Part shown: positions 1 through 13,441 of the stretch, piece after piece
Position numbering within the stretch: the first letter of the stretch is position 1
How the letters are laid out: the number at the start of each line of letters is the position of its first letter
Source: Trichoplusia ni
Lineage: Eukaryota > Arthropoda > Insecta > Lepidoptera > Noctuidae
Reading direction: 5' to 3'
NCBI RefSeq assembly: GCF_003590095.1
Contig: NC_039486.1
Coordinates: forward strand, 682,001-746,000
Length of the DNA stretch: 64,000 nt
Program-made: the position numbers and the translations under genes
The notes under the pieces: model-generated
Told to the model about the DNA's origin: nothing
Seen by the model: the letters and a program-made list of their open reading frames with translations, nothing else
The model's database searches: none

Positions 1-470
1 TGATGTATGAAATATTAACTTGTCACGGTCATATTCACGAATATTCTGTTTTCGTCCATGTAAGGATTAAAGCCACAATCAAACCGGGAAAGTGTGATCA
101 ATTCACAATTGAATTTAAAGGTGGGTATCCACATATAACTGTAATGTTGTGTAACTTCGAAATTTACTTTGTGTTTTTGTGGATATAGTGCCAAAATACA
201 TCTGTTTCAAAAATTGAACTTTCTAGATGTGGTCTGAGATATAGGTTATTGATTAAAAGCTGGTGACGGATAGATGGACAGACAGACAGACAGACGTGTC
301 TCAGTAGGGTATAGGTTATACGAAAACCCTAGACTTTAGATAAATTTTGCCTGCATCATAAAGATAAGCCAAAAATCTTTAGGATAGCTAGACGGCCTTT
401 GCAGGTATTTCTAATTTTGGTAATATTTGTTGGAGGACACTGCATTGTTTGACTTAAGCTCGTTATTAGA

Positions 471-518
471 CAGTTCATAACTAGTTGGGTGATCCTGCAC
501 CCAACTGGTTATGAACTG
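471..518. repeat. 21-bp inverted repeat with 6-base loop (hairpin)
   Basis: The arm at 471-491 is matched by its reverse complement at 498-518 with 20 of 21 positions paired. The one mismatch would be a G-U wobble in one RNA strand. The loop is 492-497. Pairing does not continue outside the arms. It is shorter than a typical insect pre-miRNA, so a relic of a foldback transposon is at least as likely as an RNA gene. Confidence 0.7.
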
Positions 519-639
519 GATTCCTAAATCATGAGTCAGTACTGTACCGTCTTGCAAGCCGGTCTTCTACCTTATTTTCCGTTCAACATTCAGAGATTAT
601 TGAGTATTACAATTCCTGCACGGAAAACCGAGTGATATA

Positions 640-720
640 GGTCACCACGATACATCACGACGCGTTTACTGAGTGGGACATGTCGTAAGTTCGATCCCCA
701 CGGCGCGAGCCGTTCACAAT
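640..720 (+). repeat. SINE-like fragment with a box-B-like motif
   Basis: A motif agttcgatccc, resembling the tRNA-promoter box B, lies within a GC-richer patch next to cacgacgcgttt. A related motif (gacgtgtttagttcgatccc) occurs near 46,715 in array unit 2, so this is probably a degenerate copy of the same dispersed repeat. No clear box A is seen. Confidence 0.35.
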
Positions 721-3700
721 TTAAGAAAATCGTTCTAAAGCTTGAAACTTAATATGTAATAAACGGTTTAAAAAATTCTGGTAGATTGGCAGTCAGTACT
801 TATATATGGGAAAATCATGCCAAACAGAATAGAGAAACATTCAGCCTCACAAACATTAAATAAAAGTCAGATAGCTTATTAGCAATGAATGGAACATTTA
901 TGTTCCAATTGATCCTTTTACGCAGAACGCAAGCATTTTTTCCTGACTCACTATTTACGGAAGCAACGACCTAACTTCAAAGCGACCTTCACTATTAACA
1001 AAGAACGTTAAATAAAAAACCTTACAGAAATAGAGCACAGGTACATTGCGCCATCCATTACGTGTCGGACACTAATGGACGTGCACAGTTTAAGTACTAA
1101 ACATGACATGTATTACACCGTGAGAAATTCACATAAGTGTGCAATGAATCTGAGGAGCTAATGCGATGGTGATTACAATTTGATCATAGAAACGTGATAA
1201 TTTTCAACATAGTTTAATATGTAAAGAAATCTGTGTGAAGTAAAATGTTACTTGGGGTCTTGGTAAAGTCATAGTTTAAAAGTTTTTCTGGTTTAGTATT
1301 ATAGACAAGGAATAAATCCCATAGTACTAACATGTATATTTCCTGCTCTCGGTTATTAGTTAAAAAAATACACTTGCTTATGAGTAATCGTATTGACAAA
1401 ACTAATTATATTTTTCTAGCGTCAAATTAATTTTTAGATAATTTTATGACGAAAAAATACTCAGACAACTAAAATTCTTTACAAATTTACTCGATTTACT
1501 TATTGCTAAAACACAATTTCAACGAAACCTTTTCACATTGGTAAAAACGAGGTTGTCTATGATTTCAGCATAATGGCTTTATAATTTGCGCATAGCGCCG
1601 GCTGGACGCACTTTATCATAGATAGTTGTTTACATAGACACAAGAAATTCATCAAAATAACATTACACACAGCCATCTTATCCATTAACTTAATCATGTC
1701 CACTACTTGGTTCCATGATGGATTGCTCAGAGCTAAACAAACTAAATGCGCTATTTTCTCACCAAATTATTTAATATCCACAATACCCAATAGTTCACGA
1801 CTTGTTACGTACAATTACGAGACAATGATCACTGTTCACAATCACTACAAAAAAGGTCATGAAAAGCAAAGTCAATGCGAAACCATTAAAAAAAAAGAAA
1901 AAGAATCTGTCGAACGTCTATTAAATGTCAGATTTCCCGCCTAATTTTACTTGTCAAAAAAGGTTCCGATAAAAAGTTGCAACTCACCTTCAAAAGAAAC
2001 ATGGCTGCTTGTCAAATTTTCCCGCGTTTCGCGCCGGCAATGGCGTACGATCACAACACAAGTCTGCCGCCTTCCACACGGCCACTTGTATTTATAATGT
2101 CGCAGTTACCACAGTGGTTGGTCCGATATTGTTATTCTGTGCAGAGCCTTAACGTAACACCCTCGATGGCCAGTTATGTTTTCGTTGACACATTTTATAA
2201 TGATTCATGAAGGATCATTGGTTATACAATCTAGTATTTGTGTGTAAATTATTGTAACATGCCAATGTGTCTGTCTGTTTATCGTAATAAAAGAAAGCAT
2301 TAATTAAAGCGTTTATTTTGTGTAATTTACGGTCAAAAGAGTTGAGCGAACTAGCCAACAATTGTTATGCATAGTATAAATTATTTTTTATGAGCATGAA
2401 ACAAATTACATAAAGAGCCTAATTAACCTAGTTACCAATTATACCTACAGCATAATGAAATTAGCGTTTTGTTGTGATAAACAAGATAAAACTTTCTCAA
2501 AAAGAATTTACACGTTTACCACAAATGACAATTGTCATCTCAGCATATCAGCCATACAGTACCTATTATAAATATGTTTTACAACGGACTTTTCTATAAG
2601 AAGCTCAATAAGGATATAGTCGCCGAAGGGGTACCCATGCACTTGTGTCTTACTCCAAAGATCATTTCGACTAACCGACAGTATCTTTTCATCAAGGTAG
2701 TCAGATACGAAATATTGTCACCTGCGAGCTCATAAAAGACTTAATAGTATACATACGAATGCTGATATTTCATATGAGTGTACCCTCGATAACTTAAGTG
2801 TTTTAAAGATAATATACCATGTAATAATATGTAAGAGACAATGTTTCCAGCGTGCTCAGCATAATCAATTTTCTCGGTTAGATTTTCCTTTAAAAGCGCC
2901 AAGTTAATTCCACATTCGTTTTCCGAACTAGGTCAAAGCTAAAGGTTGTGTGCCAATCGCGTAACTTTAGAGAAAACCTAAATAATTCACAGACAAGTAA
3001 TTAACATAGGTAGCATTAGATATCTCTTGTCTAAAGTACTCTCATTGCAATAGCAAAATGTTGTTCTTTATGAAAACACTAGAATAAAAATAACGTGGAC
3101 GGCAAAATACAAGGCTGCGTATTGCTGTGTTTTGGCTTTTGCTAAATTCGTAAGACGTCTGACTTCTAGACTGCCATTGTATTAATCTTCTGTCAGCCGA
3201 AAGGTCAATGTTGATGACCAACACGTACAAAAAAACTTACTTCAAAGTAAAAACAATTAAAAGTTGAATATATCAATGTAAGTCAGAAACAAAATGTAGA
3301 CAATTGGTGGTACGTGGTCTCCACTCCAGTACTACAGTGGTACCTCTAAAAATATGTGTTTTGAGTGTACTGCAACAACTATTAAAACATGCAAGAAATG
3401 AAATGTATGATGGCCATTTCCATTTACATTTAAATCGATTGAGAGCAGCCTACGCGACACACACCATGTGATGACGTAGACCCTAAGAGATTGTTATCCT
3501 GTCCATAAGGTGTGGGTTCCAGTTACGTGTGTATTATAATGCTAGTTTATGACTGTTAAATGGTTCACAGAAGTAGTACGTATTTGGTAATCTTGAATAA
3601 TTCCTAATTTATAACAAAGTGTTGGAGTTGTAACTTAAAAGTATGTAATTTTAAATAGCATGTGTACTTATATACATTTTCATTAAATTTTGTTAAATTT

Positions 3701-4539
3701 AAAGGAATGGTTGTGCCGTATCTGCCAGTTAGGAAAAAAGTCTTGTGAGTAAAAATAAACAATAATATACGAAGATAAATTATATCAAAGTTGGTGAAAC
3801 TTATGGCTCTCTGGTGGGGGGCTGATAACAATAAGTGTACCGATAAGAGGAGCCATACTAGATTTCACGTAACATGAAAACAAAATTCGGAAAATGTCAC
3901 AGACTAACAAGCTTCTAATAAAATATTAAAAACTACATTGCAATTTCACTTTAGGCGTAAAAACCGAAACCAAATTATGCTATCGGCATGTCTTGCAAGA
4001 CACTACTAGGAGCCTAGTTCATACGAAACTATATTTGAATACAGACCGACATTACAACGGTGACCGAATATCAAATCGAGAGCTGCCATTAACTTACGAT
4101 TCAAAATTCGTTTATCATTACGAAACTATCATTATTATTTGCGCTGGGTGTTGGGTGCTGGCCCTTTATAGCCCGCGGCTCTTTTAGGTTGAACCACTTT
4201 AAACAATATAATATTATATACTAAAAGGTTATTTAACTTCTATTATAAGTATTTTTGACATAATACCCGACCACGAGTAGCCGCCGACTACTCTACGAGG
4301 AGGGTCCTTAAGAGCTCTAATATGAATAAGAAATCAGAAAGCATTTTTCGTCACCAACTATGAGTAGCGAAAAATCATTTCATTGTTATGCACACCTAAA
4401 CAAGGTGTGAGCGAAAAGCGGTAAAAGGGAATCTGTATTGAAGTCGATAATTTAGTTTTACAAAAGGGTGCACTTGAGTGCCGTTAAAAAAGTAGATTAA
4501 AAAGATCTAAAAACCCACGTTTTTAAATGTCACTTCGTT

Positions 4540-4740
4540 GAAATTTTATCAAAATCGCTCCAGCCGTTTTTATAGATGTAAATTGCATTGCAATCGGGTT
4601 TGAAGCTGCCCAAAAAATTTCAGCCTGCAGGCTTATCGGGAAGTGCCTCAAAATTGAGTTACAAAAATCCAACAGGGTCGACAAACAAACAAAGATACAA
4701 ACAAGAAAGTGAGTGTATAATAAAAAAAAACGTGGGTAAT
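4540..4740 (+). repeat. Degenerate dispersed repeat (SINE/LINE-tail type)
   Basis: The stretch contains 'atcaaaatcgctccagccgt' followed by an 'acaaacaaacaaagatac' tail. This resembles the body and tail of RTE-type LINEs and the SINEs derived from them in Lepidoptera. It is too degraded to bound exactly. Confidence 0.35.
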
Positions 4741-5140
4741 ATAATTTACGATGACTCTTAAAGCTAGTGACACTTATATTAAACCGGCCTTCTTTATAAT
4801 AAGTCCTCTTAAACCATTATGGTTAATACTCTAGCAGCAATAATATCATATGGTTAAAACTTCCTACATATCAAATTAATACACCAACTAATTGCTTTTG
4901 GGCAATAAATTTAATAAATGTTTTATCGCCTACCCTGATACTAATAAATCACTACGAAGAACATGAAACTAAGTAATTGTAAGCATTTGTTTAATGATAT
5001 CAGATATTTCGCGAATGTTACGACATTCAAATGTCATTTTTCTTTGAGCTAACTAATCTGAAAAGTTTAAAGTATGAAATTCAGCAAATACAGATATTTT
5101 CTTTTTTCATAATTTATTCAAATAATAATTATAATAGTCG

Positions 5141-5214
5141 TTTCTTAGGTTTAGGTTAGACATTAAAATGAAACTACTTTTACGGATTTTATCGCGGTTG
5201 AATTTTAGATTTTA
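5141..5214 (+). repeat. Short dispersed repeat, copy 1
   Basis: The segment runs from tttcttaggttta through ttttacggattttatcgcgg to ttttagattttag. A close copy is inserted in intron 2 of gene F1 (34,830-34,916) with a target-site duplication. A partial reverse copy lies near 29,400-29,452. Confidence 0.6.
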
Positions 5215-5810
5215 GTTTTCGATGTTTCATTTCAATAATAACTATAATTTATTTTAATAATAAAACTTTTGTTAGAAAAAACACAGAAGCGATATTCAAC
5301 ATTGAGTAATCTCAGTCCCACCATATCGTATATGTGCAATAGTAGTAGCAATAGTAGTGAAATAAAACTTAAACCAATGTGTTTAGGAAGTTGTGCATAC
5401 GAAGACAGATGCATAACATTAAGATACAAATAAGTAGGACCCTTGAAGCCTCCGCGACATGTTCTAGACGCAGAGCAAGGCCAAGTGCGACCAGTCCCTC
5501 CACAAGTATGTAGTGTAGGAGACCGTGTACAATAATTGAACTTCATCATAAATTAAATGTGTTGGCGAATTTCTAAATATCATGTTTCGAGACATTGAAT
5601 AAGAATATTATGAATATAAAATGTTAAATAATAAGTATGATATGATATTAAAATAACTTGAAAGTGGTATTTAATTTTGTTGCTTAATAAAATATAACCA
5701 AAAAAATCTTTTGCTACACCAATCGATTGTCAAAAGGATAAAACTGTTTACCTCAGAATCAAGACGGCAAGATTTGATTCGAGAAGTGTTCTTGACGTCT
5801 AATATCTAAC

Positions 5811-6060
5811 ACTAGCTGTTGCCCGCGACTTCGTCCCCGTGGGTAGAAGATATAAGTAATGATTTATACCTGCCCTATTTTTTTTCACATTTTCCTTTGT
5901 ATCTTCGCTCCTATTAGTCGCAGAGTGATGGTTTATACCCTAAAGCCTTCCTCGATGAATGGTCTATTCAACACAAAAATATTTTTTCAATTTGGACCAG
6001 TAGTTCCTGAGATTAGCGCGTTCAAACAAACAAACTCTTCAGCTTTATATATTAGTATAT
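5811..6060 (+). mobile_element. Lepidopteran SINE-like element, copy 1
   Basis: It starts with ctagctgttgcccgcgactt and ends with cttcagctttatatattag, after the internal block cctgagattagcgcgttc. The same ends and internal block recur at 7924-8085 and 30661-30948. The overall form is familiar from lepidopteran genomes, and a link to RTE-type LINEs is inferred rather than shown. It has no coding capacity. Confidence 0.6.
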
Positions 6061-7423
6061 AGAAGTATAGAAGTATAGATAATAAAAGTTTGGCCATTCA
6101 GTCATTCATTCTTATCTTGTTAAAGTTATTTATACACACATAGGAAGTGCTTGAAAAGGAAATCTACTTGAAATAAAATCTTTTGATTTTTCGATATTTT
6201 TTTATAAACGCTCATATTTTACTGCTGTCCTAATTAGCACTCGAGCTCATTGCAGTCAGTGCTACAAGCTTTTGAGGCTTCGAATATGAAATCCACCACT
6301 CGACTTGAGTGATATTGCAAAACTCTTGCTTTTTCAGACTAGTTTAATACCGATCTCTTTAATGAAACCCTAAGATACTTGAGTATCATATGCTGAAAAA
6401 TGCATTATCCTGCCAAGATTTTAAATTACAAGAAATAATTTTGAATACCGATAATTATACACAATCCTGTTTATGCGTCAATTGTTAATAAGAAAATGAG
6501 ATATCATCAATAGAGTGACTGTGATCATTTATCATTTAGAATGTTGATAACAATAATACATTAATGATCTAAAACACTCAAGGTTATTTTTATTTTTATT
6601 CATTTACTATCTTAATCTCAAGTAAAAATGTCACACATAATTATAGCAGTAAAAATCAATGCTCACCAATCCCAAGCCCGACCTGGGCAAGTCGTACTTA
6701 ACTTTCAGAATATGTAATGTAACTTTCGGCAGCATTCCCGTTAACCCGGATGTTGGGTATCGTGATTAAATGCATGCGGCCCCTCAGTTACTGGTGCTAT
6801 GTTAATTTCATTTTATATAAATCTTATACGGTTTAGTCTCTACAACAGTAAAACAGGTAGACAAAAAGACTGACCATGTCAGTATATCATCGCCATAAAA
6901 TTACTAATCCCAAAAAAATATTACAATACTAAATTTCAGATAAAATTCACTCCAAGCTACCAAGCTCTTCGACTACAAACTCGTCTGACATCGCAAGTGA
7001 TCGTAATGTATGCGCACGCGCAAGGGGACGGAGATTTCATCTCCTGCGCATTCCAGTTACTGCCATATTGGTATCATATGGAATTTCTTTTGTGACGTAA
7101 CGTACTTTTACTTTTAGTATAATATGTTGCTTTTTTAACTTTTTTTGCGCTGTTGAAGGTTTTTTTGGAAGGTTCTTTAATGATTTATTTTACGTAAATT
7201 AGATTTTTCGTAGACATTTCACGTAGTAAAAGCTGTTATCTTAGTAGATACTTGTCATTTGATTTGATTAATCTACAGACAAATGGGGCAGATGAAATAG
7301 GAAAATATAGTTTTAAGTCCGACTTCGTTAGATGGAGTTTTTACTTTAAAATAGGTAACTCCAATGATTTTTTTTTCACATACAATATTTTGATAGTAAC
7401 TATCGTGAGAATGATCCATTATT

Positions 7424-7500
7424 ATATGCATTATTAGCGATCCCACCGCGTCTGCTCATGACTAAGGACTCCGTTTGGGTCCGAAACTAGTCAAAAATAT
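7424..7500 (+). repeat. Possible dispersed repeat fragment
   Basis: The stretch has the block gcgtctgctcatgactaagg followed by actccgtttgggtccgaaac, which is less AT-rich than its surroundings. I associate this block with interspersed repeats of Lepidoptera from memory, and no second copy is present here to prove it. The 139-codon open frame that follows (7508-7927) is AT-driven and shows no known domain. Confidence 0.3.
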
Positions 7501-7923
7501 TTGATTTTTGAATTACATTCAATTATGTCGTAAATATTGCCGCAGAATAAGCTGCAATAATAAGGTACAAAATCTGACGAAGAAAACATTTCAAAAATAT
7601 TTGAAATCTATCACTTATCTCATTTATTTCTTTTCGCAATTTATCAAAAAAACCTATTTACCTAGAATAAATCGGGACTCCGAAACTATTATAAGAGCAG
7701 TAACCAAAAATGTAATGGCACCAGTTTTCGGAGTAGGGCTTTTTTATTACATATTTAAGTTACTTCTAAAAAATATTTCGATATCACTGATCGATTATAT
7801 ACCAAGTATATATGAATTAAAACGAGAGAGATATATTTTAACGTTTGCATCAGATCGCTCTATCTTAATAAGCTTAATTAGGTACTTAAATTTGGCAGTA
7901 GCATGTTCAATCCTTATCTTTGA

Positions 7924-8085
7924 CTAGCTGTTGCCCGCGACTTCGTCCGCGTGATGGTAGGTATATAGCCTATAACTTCCCTCGATGAATGGTCTATTCA
8001 AAACAAAAAGAATTTTTAATTTTAGACCAGTAGTTCCTGAGATTAGCGCGTTCAAACAAACAAACTCTTCAGCTTTATATATTAG
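7924..8085 (+). mobile_element. Lepidopteran SINE-like element, copy 2, with 7-bp target duplication
   Basis: It has the same ends as the copy at 5811-6060, but is internally shorter. It is bounded by tctttga at 7917-7923 and again at 8086-8092, a 7-bp direct repeat that fits a target-site duplication and fixes both ends. Confidence 0.65.
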
Positions 8086-8929
8086 TCTTTGAAGATTATT
8101 GACCATAATCCAGATTGGCGTACATTTCTGAAGATTTACGTCAAAAAAAAAAAAGCCTTGACCAAATTTCGCCTGACATGTTATCTATTTTAAGCCTTTG
8201 GGTCTGTTTCCAGGGTAATCGTAACCTTGATTGGTTTCTTCTTATTCTATCCATTACATTACATTACGTCTGAGAATGATCACATGCTGTCTCAGATTTT
8301 GGCGGTAGCGCCTCCTTTAAACCTGAGATTGGTGGTCATGTCAACAATACCTACCCAAAATTTTATCAGAAGATTTGCGGGTAGTGTGAATGGGAGTTAG
8401 AAAATAAATACATTAATCATTAGTAACAAGTAGTGAGGTGTTAACCGTTGCATCATTTAATAATAAGGACTTAAGCAGTAAATACAAAAACTGACTAGAA
8501 AATAGTACTATTCCAAATAACAAATTAAAGTCCATACATTTAAGTCTTCCATCATTCCATGGGAATTTCCATACAATTATCAATATCATGATATAATATG
8601 TTATTACATGACATACTGTTTTTTTACGCAAAAATAGCAAACTTGTGATTGTCAGCAAGAATAATGCCTATCGGAATAGATACCATACGTCACATTGCAA
8701 ACTTTTTCGCCTTGTTTCTGGGTGTCATGTGCCTGTGGCATGATCAATGTTTCAATTCAAAAGTTGATGGAGACACGACTACTCTCTTAACAATGTCTTA
8801 CTGTAGTAGATTCATATTTTTTTGTAAAATTGACATAGGTGATGTTTATTGAAGATTCATATGATAGTTTATATATTAAAATCTGTTGAATCATTGAATA
8901 CTTATGATAGGACAAATAAACCTATATAT

Positions 8930-9340
8930 CCATACGATGCCCAATGAGACCGTAGTTTTCACCGCCTTCAGGGTCACCGTAAGCCAATAACAGCTTACTT
9001 TTGTTCTTGACACGCCGGCCACGTGTACAGAACAAGTAAGAGACTTCACTCGATATATAATCGAAAATCCAACGACGCCGTGCCTGCCACCAATGCACTT
9101 CTGAGTGACTCATGCACGTGAGATAGGTCGCTCATGCACTTCTCTGAGCCACCCCACTACATGACGCCGTGATTGGCGCACTCCTTGGACATAACCGTTT
9201 CGCAGAACAGGGCATCCCATGCTGCGTGACATCTACATTTCTCTCTGCACTAAAGTTACCCTGTGATGGACTTCCTTCGTGCCACCCAACAAAGGCAGTG
9301 CCAAAAGACCCTGTTCCTGGCTACTATTGTGAAATAACAA
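8930..9340. other. Less AT-rich patch of unknown origin
   Basis: Base composition shifts toward GC for about 400 bases. The minus strand has a 63-codon open frame (8922-9113) with a charged, Trp/Tyr-containing sequence, but no domain or splice structure that I recognise. The segment repeats short words such as 'catgcac'. It may be decayed coding or transposon sequence. Confidence 0.3.
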
Positions 9341-11592
9341 TCACGTAATCAATGCATAATCGCCTTTTATGATAGATTTTATGAGTGTGTTATATAAATT
9401 TGTTGTAATCTAATCATATTTTGGAAATCGCCTTGTTTGTCCCAAAACAAATGACGCACATAAGGCTCTGAATTAAATTGACTTACTTTTGGTTTTCCCT
9501 GATAAAGTAATATTTTTAATACATATTTTCTTTAAAAAGGAGAGCAGTAAAATTTCATTTTCCTTTTCTGTCTAAGAAAAGAGATTAGAATATAATTTTA
9601 TCTTACTTGTGTATACTCTCTGGTGGGTAAAAGTAAATGAGATCTCATTTTCTCTCTTCTACCTACTTTCTAAATTCCCAAGGACAACCAACCCGGTCTG
9701 CCTGTCTCGCTGAACTAGGGCCAGAACTATAAGAAAATTAAGGGGTAATTTACACTTGATAACAATGGAACAGAATAGCAAGCTGCTTTCGACAGCGTTT
9801 CAAAAATGTATTTGACTCCTTAAACTGTCATAAATTGCACTGGTACGATTTGCAACTGAATTCGGTGCAATTCGTTGCCTTCAGCACTTTTTTCTGAATC
9901 TTAACAATAAGTAAAATACCAACAAATTAAATCATTGAGTTATTTAATGAGGACTTCATAACCCATATACAGCTACCGATGCCACCACATTCACTCGCAA
10001 CATCTTAGTTTACAATAAGGCTCGATTCGCAATAAAATATTTCTTAGTTGTCAACCGAATACAATTCGTATCATAATGTAAAACCGGCACAAACTGGTTT
10101 CAGTTGTAAGCTTGCTGATAAGATGATTGAATGAGGCAAAAACAAAAGATCTCGACGTCAAACATAAACTCCTAACCTTATCAGCGGATATTGATTTGCA
10201 AAAATCTATTAATGAAACACACAACTCATAGTGATTTAACAGATTTAACATTCTCCTCACGTTCCTAATATCTTAATCGTTCTGATTTCAAATCATTCAT
10301 AATGTTAATTATTTGTGTCCACATCTCATATTTCTTACCTTATTCTCAAGTCGAGTGATATGATGTTAAAAAACCTGAGTCTCAATTCTGCTGTCAAATA
10401 AAAAAAAATCGTAGTCGGTTGACACAAAAGGACTGTGAAATAGTGGTCCAGCTGTCAGCATACTACTAAGCTTGGGAAATTAAAGTCAACAAAGTTGTTC
10501 TATGACGAGCGAATTTCAACCTGATAGGATTATTTTCTACGGTAAAGATGATAGACCGATACCAGGACCGCTGAAATCCATTGCTTTTTCTTTTACACTG
10601 CCAACCCACCGGTCTTCAGGAGGGCTATACAGAGCGCAAGAGTTTGAATCAGTTCAACCGCTATTCACTTTTTTATGGAACCGCCTCATCTTTCTTCCCT
10701 CCATTAAATATTGACGTAGCTATAGGATAGTAGTTCTTCGATGCTCTGCAACGTGAACTACAACCATTTTCGCAAACGCCTCGTTCCTAAGTGATGTAAT
10801 ACGACAATTCTAATTTCTACCATCGTTGACGTCAATAAATATTGCGTTTCGATAATTGACGGTGCCTGGCCTATCACACCAAACACCATACATTCGAGTG
10901 TTTTATTATTTAAGTTTTACTTTTCTAGGCGCCTCTATTGTTCTATAAATTTCAGACTAAATTAGAAATTTTTACGGTACATTAAAGCGCTTTCAATTCT
11001 TCATTCACTCTGTAGGTAACGAATGTTAATGATTTTGATACTTGAAGTAGTAGTATTTATATGTAATATAGTGTATCGTATCATTCACATTATCAGGAAA
11101 AGATTAAAATATCAATGGAGATTCCAAGTCACGTACGATAGGCGCAAATATGTTTATTTAAAACTGATAAGGGACATAAATTAACTTAAATACACGATCT
11201 CCGGAAATTTAATAAATCCCATAAATTTCTAGGATACCTCACAACATTTTTTTGGCACTCACCAAAATTCTGAATCCAATTTAATACAACATTTTCTTTA
11301 CGAAAATAAACAGGTTGACCCAAACATTAACTTCAGTCGTATTCGGTATCAGAAATAATTCAAACAATTAAAGATCATCACGCTGATTTTGACCCCTTTT
11401 ACCCATTTTCAGGACACCCTTTATGGATAGAGTTCATGCATTTTGGGCTGTTTGGCTTCCGCCAGCACAAAATATTTTTTGTTGCTTACTCGGTGCCTGA
11501 CCGTTCATAGGCCAGTTGGTATGACCGATATGTAGAGTGGAGCAATATGCTAATGAAAGATCTGAGAGTGTTACTTATTCAAGTACTCGTAT

Positions 11593-11870
11593 ATATTAAA
11601 CGTCTTGGTAATAGAAAGAAAGAAAGATAAATTTATTTGTTAGAAAACAGTACATTAAGGTGTTACATATTATAAACTAGTATCTTGTATTCTACCATTA
11701 CTGGTGCACAAATATTAAACTTATAAACTAACAAAAACAACAAATATGAGCCAAAATCATATAATGCGAAAGACGTATACAATGTATAACATTTTTTATT
11801 CTTAGACCGGTGGGCAACTATTAATCTTCTCTCTCTGTTGAATTTATACAAGAATATTAAATCTCTGCCT
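11593..11870 (-). mobile_element. Possible 3' tail of a truncated LINE
   Basis: Read on the minus strand, a short open frame (stop near 11,663) is followed by aacaaataaatttat and a (TTTC)n run at 11,606-11,625. A coding end, an AATAAA-like signal and a terminal microsatellite together are the usual form of a 5'-truncated insect LINE. The translated part is too short to assign a clade. Confidence 0.35.
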
Positions 11871-11933
11871 AAATTTCGAATAAAAATCTTAATAAACTAA
11901 ACAGTAACGTTAAATTAGTGGTTCATATAAATG

Positions 11934-11997
11934 CTTGTCGAACCTGTGACACGTCGCGCTCAGTGGGTTTGACCTGGGGTCCTCTACCACTTGGCTA
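11934..11997 (-). repeat. tRNA-like SINE head (boxes A and B)
   Basis: On the minus strand TAGCCAAGTGG (11,997-11,987) fits the RNA polymerase III box A. GGTTCGACAAG (11,944-11,934), about 50 bases further on, fits the start of box B. No cloverleaf can be drawn with confidence, so this is a tRNA-derived SINE rather than a tRNA gene. A related head lies at 24,090. Confidence 0.5.
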
Positions 11998-13380
11998 TCC
12001 GTGCAGGCGTCTAGACTAGTCCAGAGAAACAAACTACAAAGTAAAATAAAAAAAGGGGAATTGAACTTTTTTACATTATCACGGGACCTTAGCTAGTCGT
12101 TTTCGTACATTTGAGATGCCTCCCGTAGAACTTACGAATTCGATTTTTGCTAGTAATTTCTGGTAGTCTCGCATTAAATCCAGTCCGCTATGGTAATTGT
12201 TATGAGTAAGTACGTAGCTAATGACGGCATCAAATAACCATTTTATTATTATCGTAAGAAAATTTAACTTAAATAAATTTAATCATTCGTTTTATATTAT
12301 TTCCTATTCATTTAATTTGAATAAAAACTAGATTTTTGTATCTATGTCAAGGACAAAAACTTGATTGAGCATAGGAAACTTAATAAATAATCTTAATTTC
12401 GTTAAATAATGATGTGGAATTAATTACTTAATGGTTTTCTTAATCTGTTGGCCATTCAATAATATTGGTTTAATTTTTAATACCGATGTCATTATTATAT
12501 TTACGACCGGATGTACTATGAGTAAGGGTGAACTATACAGGGTGCTTCCTACTTGTTTTACGTTCAAAAAGGAACTCATAAGGCTTATAATTTTGAGATA
12601 TGGATATTGATTTCGAAAAATTTCCGAAATTTCGCAAGTACATTGAATTCTTCAGATGTATTGGATGTGTCATAATATGGAAGTGTATGTGTTTCATACA
12701 AAAATACCCTACATATGGGTTTTTCTTAGATGAATTCTTATCAAAAATATGCTTCCGAAACAAATTATAAATTATCGGCTGTTTACGATAAACACTGTTT
12801 TCTTATTTAATGTCTAATCATTAGATAAAAACTGGCTAAGCGTGAGTCGGAAATTACTATGTTGGTTTCGACTTTGGTTATTTTGTAAAGTATCTTAAAA
12901 ATCAATACTTATTTCTGAAAACACACATATTTTTTTATATCTTCTAGCAAGCAACGTTGCCGACGGTTTCGATCAAAGGCATTTTCGATCAAAGCAAACA
13001 CTGTATTTTGCAATAAAATGCATTTGATCAATCGCTCCTTGAGAATTAACCCCGATAAAAAACAAATAAGCAAAGTCCTCGCAATTTCCATGAAAAATAT
13101 TCACCTATCTGCTAGAAATGGCTGTTATTACTTGAAAAAGAATGAATTTCAAAAAAAAGTTTAACAACAGAAGTATAAATGATCGCCAACACATCAATTA
13201 ATGATAATAAACTACTAATTCTATCACGTTATCAGAATTTAAATACTTCTATACTGATCCCTAAAAATGTATTAAAATAGGAAAATACAGAATTGCGCGG
13301 GAAACCCTATGAATTTGTTAACATCTGCGATTGTCTAGATAGAGCAAAGCTGATAGAATAAAAGTATTAGACGATATCAA

Positions 13381-13388
13381 TATAAATA
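13381..13388 (+). promoter_or_regulatory. TATA box of gene A
   Basis: TATAAATA lies 61 bases before the ATG of gene A. The same TATAAATACT word is found upstream of genes C (20,441) and D (25,056), which supports it as the core promoter. Transcription probably starts near 13,410 (catcacttcag). Confidence 0.65.
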
Positions 13389-13441
13389 CTGTATTAGGAA
13401 TCAATTTAATCATCACTTCAGAATTAACAGTAAAAACAACA

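Larger units (their letters stand above)
1..13380. other. AT-rich intergenic region without a recognisable gene
   Basis: I read both strands and found only short, low-complexity open frames, with no domain, no convincing splice structure and no RNA gene. The identifiable content is remnants of dispersed repeats, listed separately: a hairpin at 471-518, a SINE-like fragment near 640-720, short repeats at 4540-4740 and 5141-5214, two copies of a lepidopteran element at 5811-6060 and 7924-8085, a less AT-rich patch at 8930-9340, a LINE tail near 11593-11870 and a tRNA-like SINE head at 11934-11997. Distant exons of a gene with large introns could be missed here. Confidence 0.6.

Noticed and set aside
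5232..5549. 105-codon minus-strand frame with a leucine run
   Set aside because: The leucine run comes from a simple-sequence stretch; no domain and no gene structure around it.
7508..7927. 139-codon plus-strand frame
   Set aside because: AT-driven composition (Ile, Tyr, Leu, Lys), starts at a non-ATG codon, has no recognisable domain and runs into a SINE-like element.
11934..12010. Possible minus-strand tRNA gene
   Set aside because: Box A and part of box B are present but no acceptor stem or cloverleaf can be formed; better explained as a SINE head.
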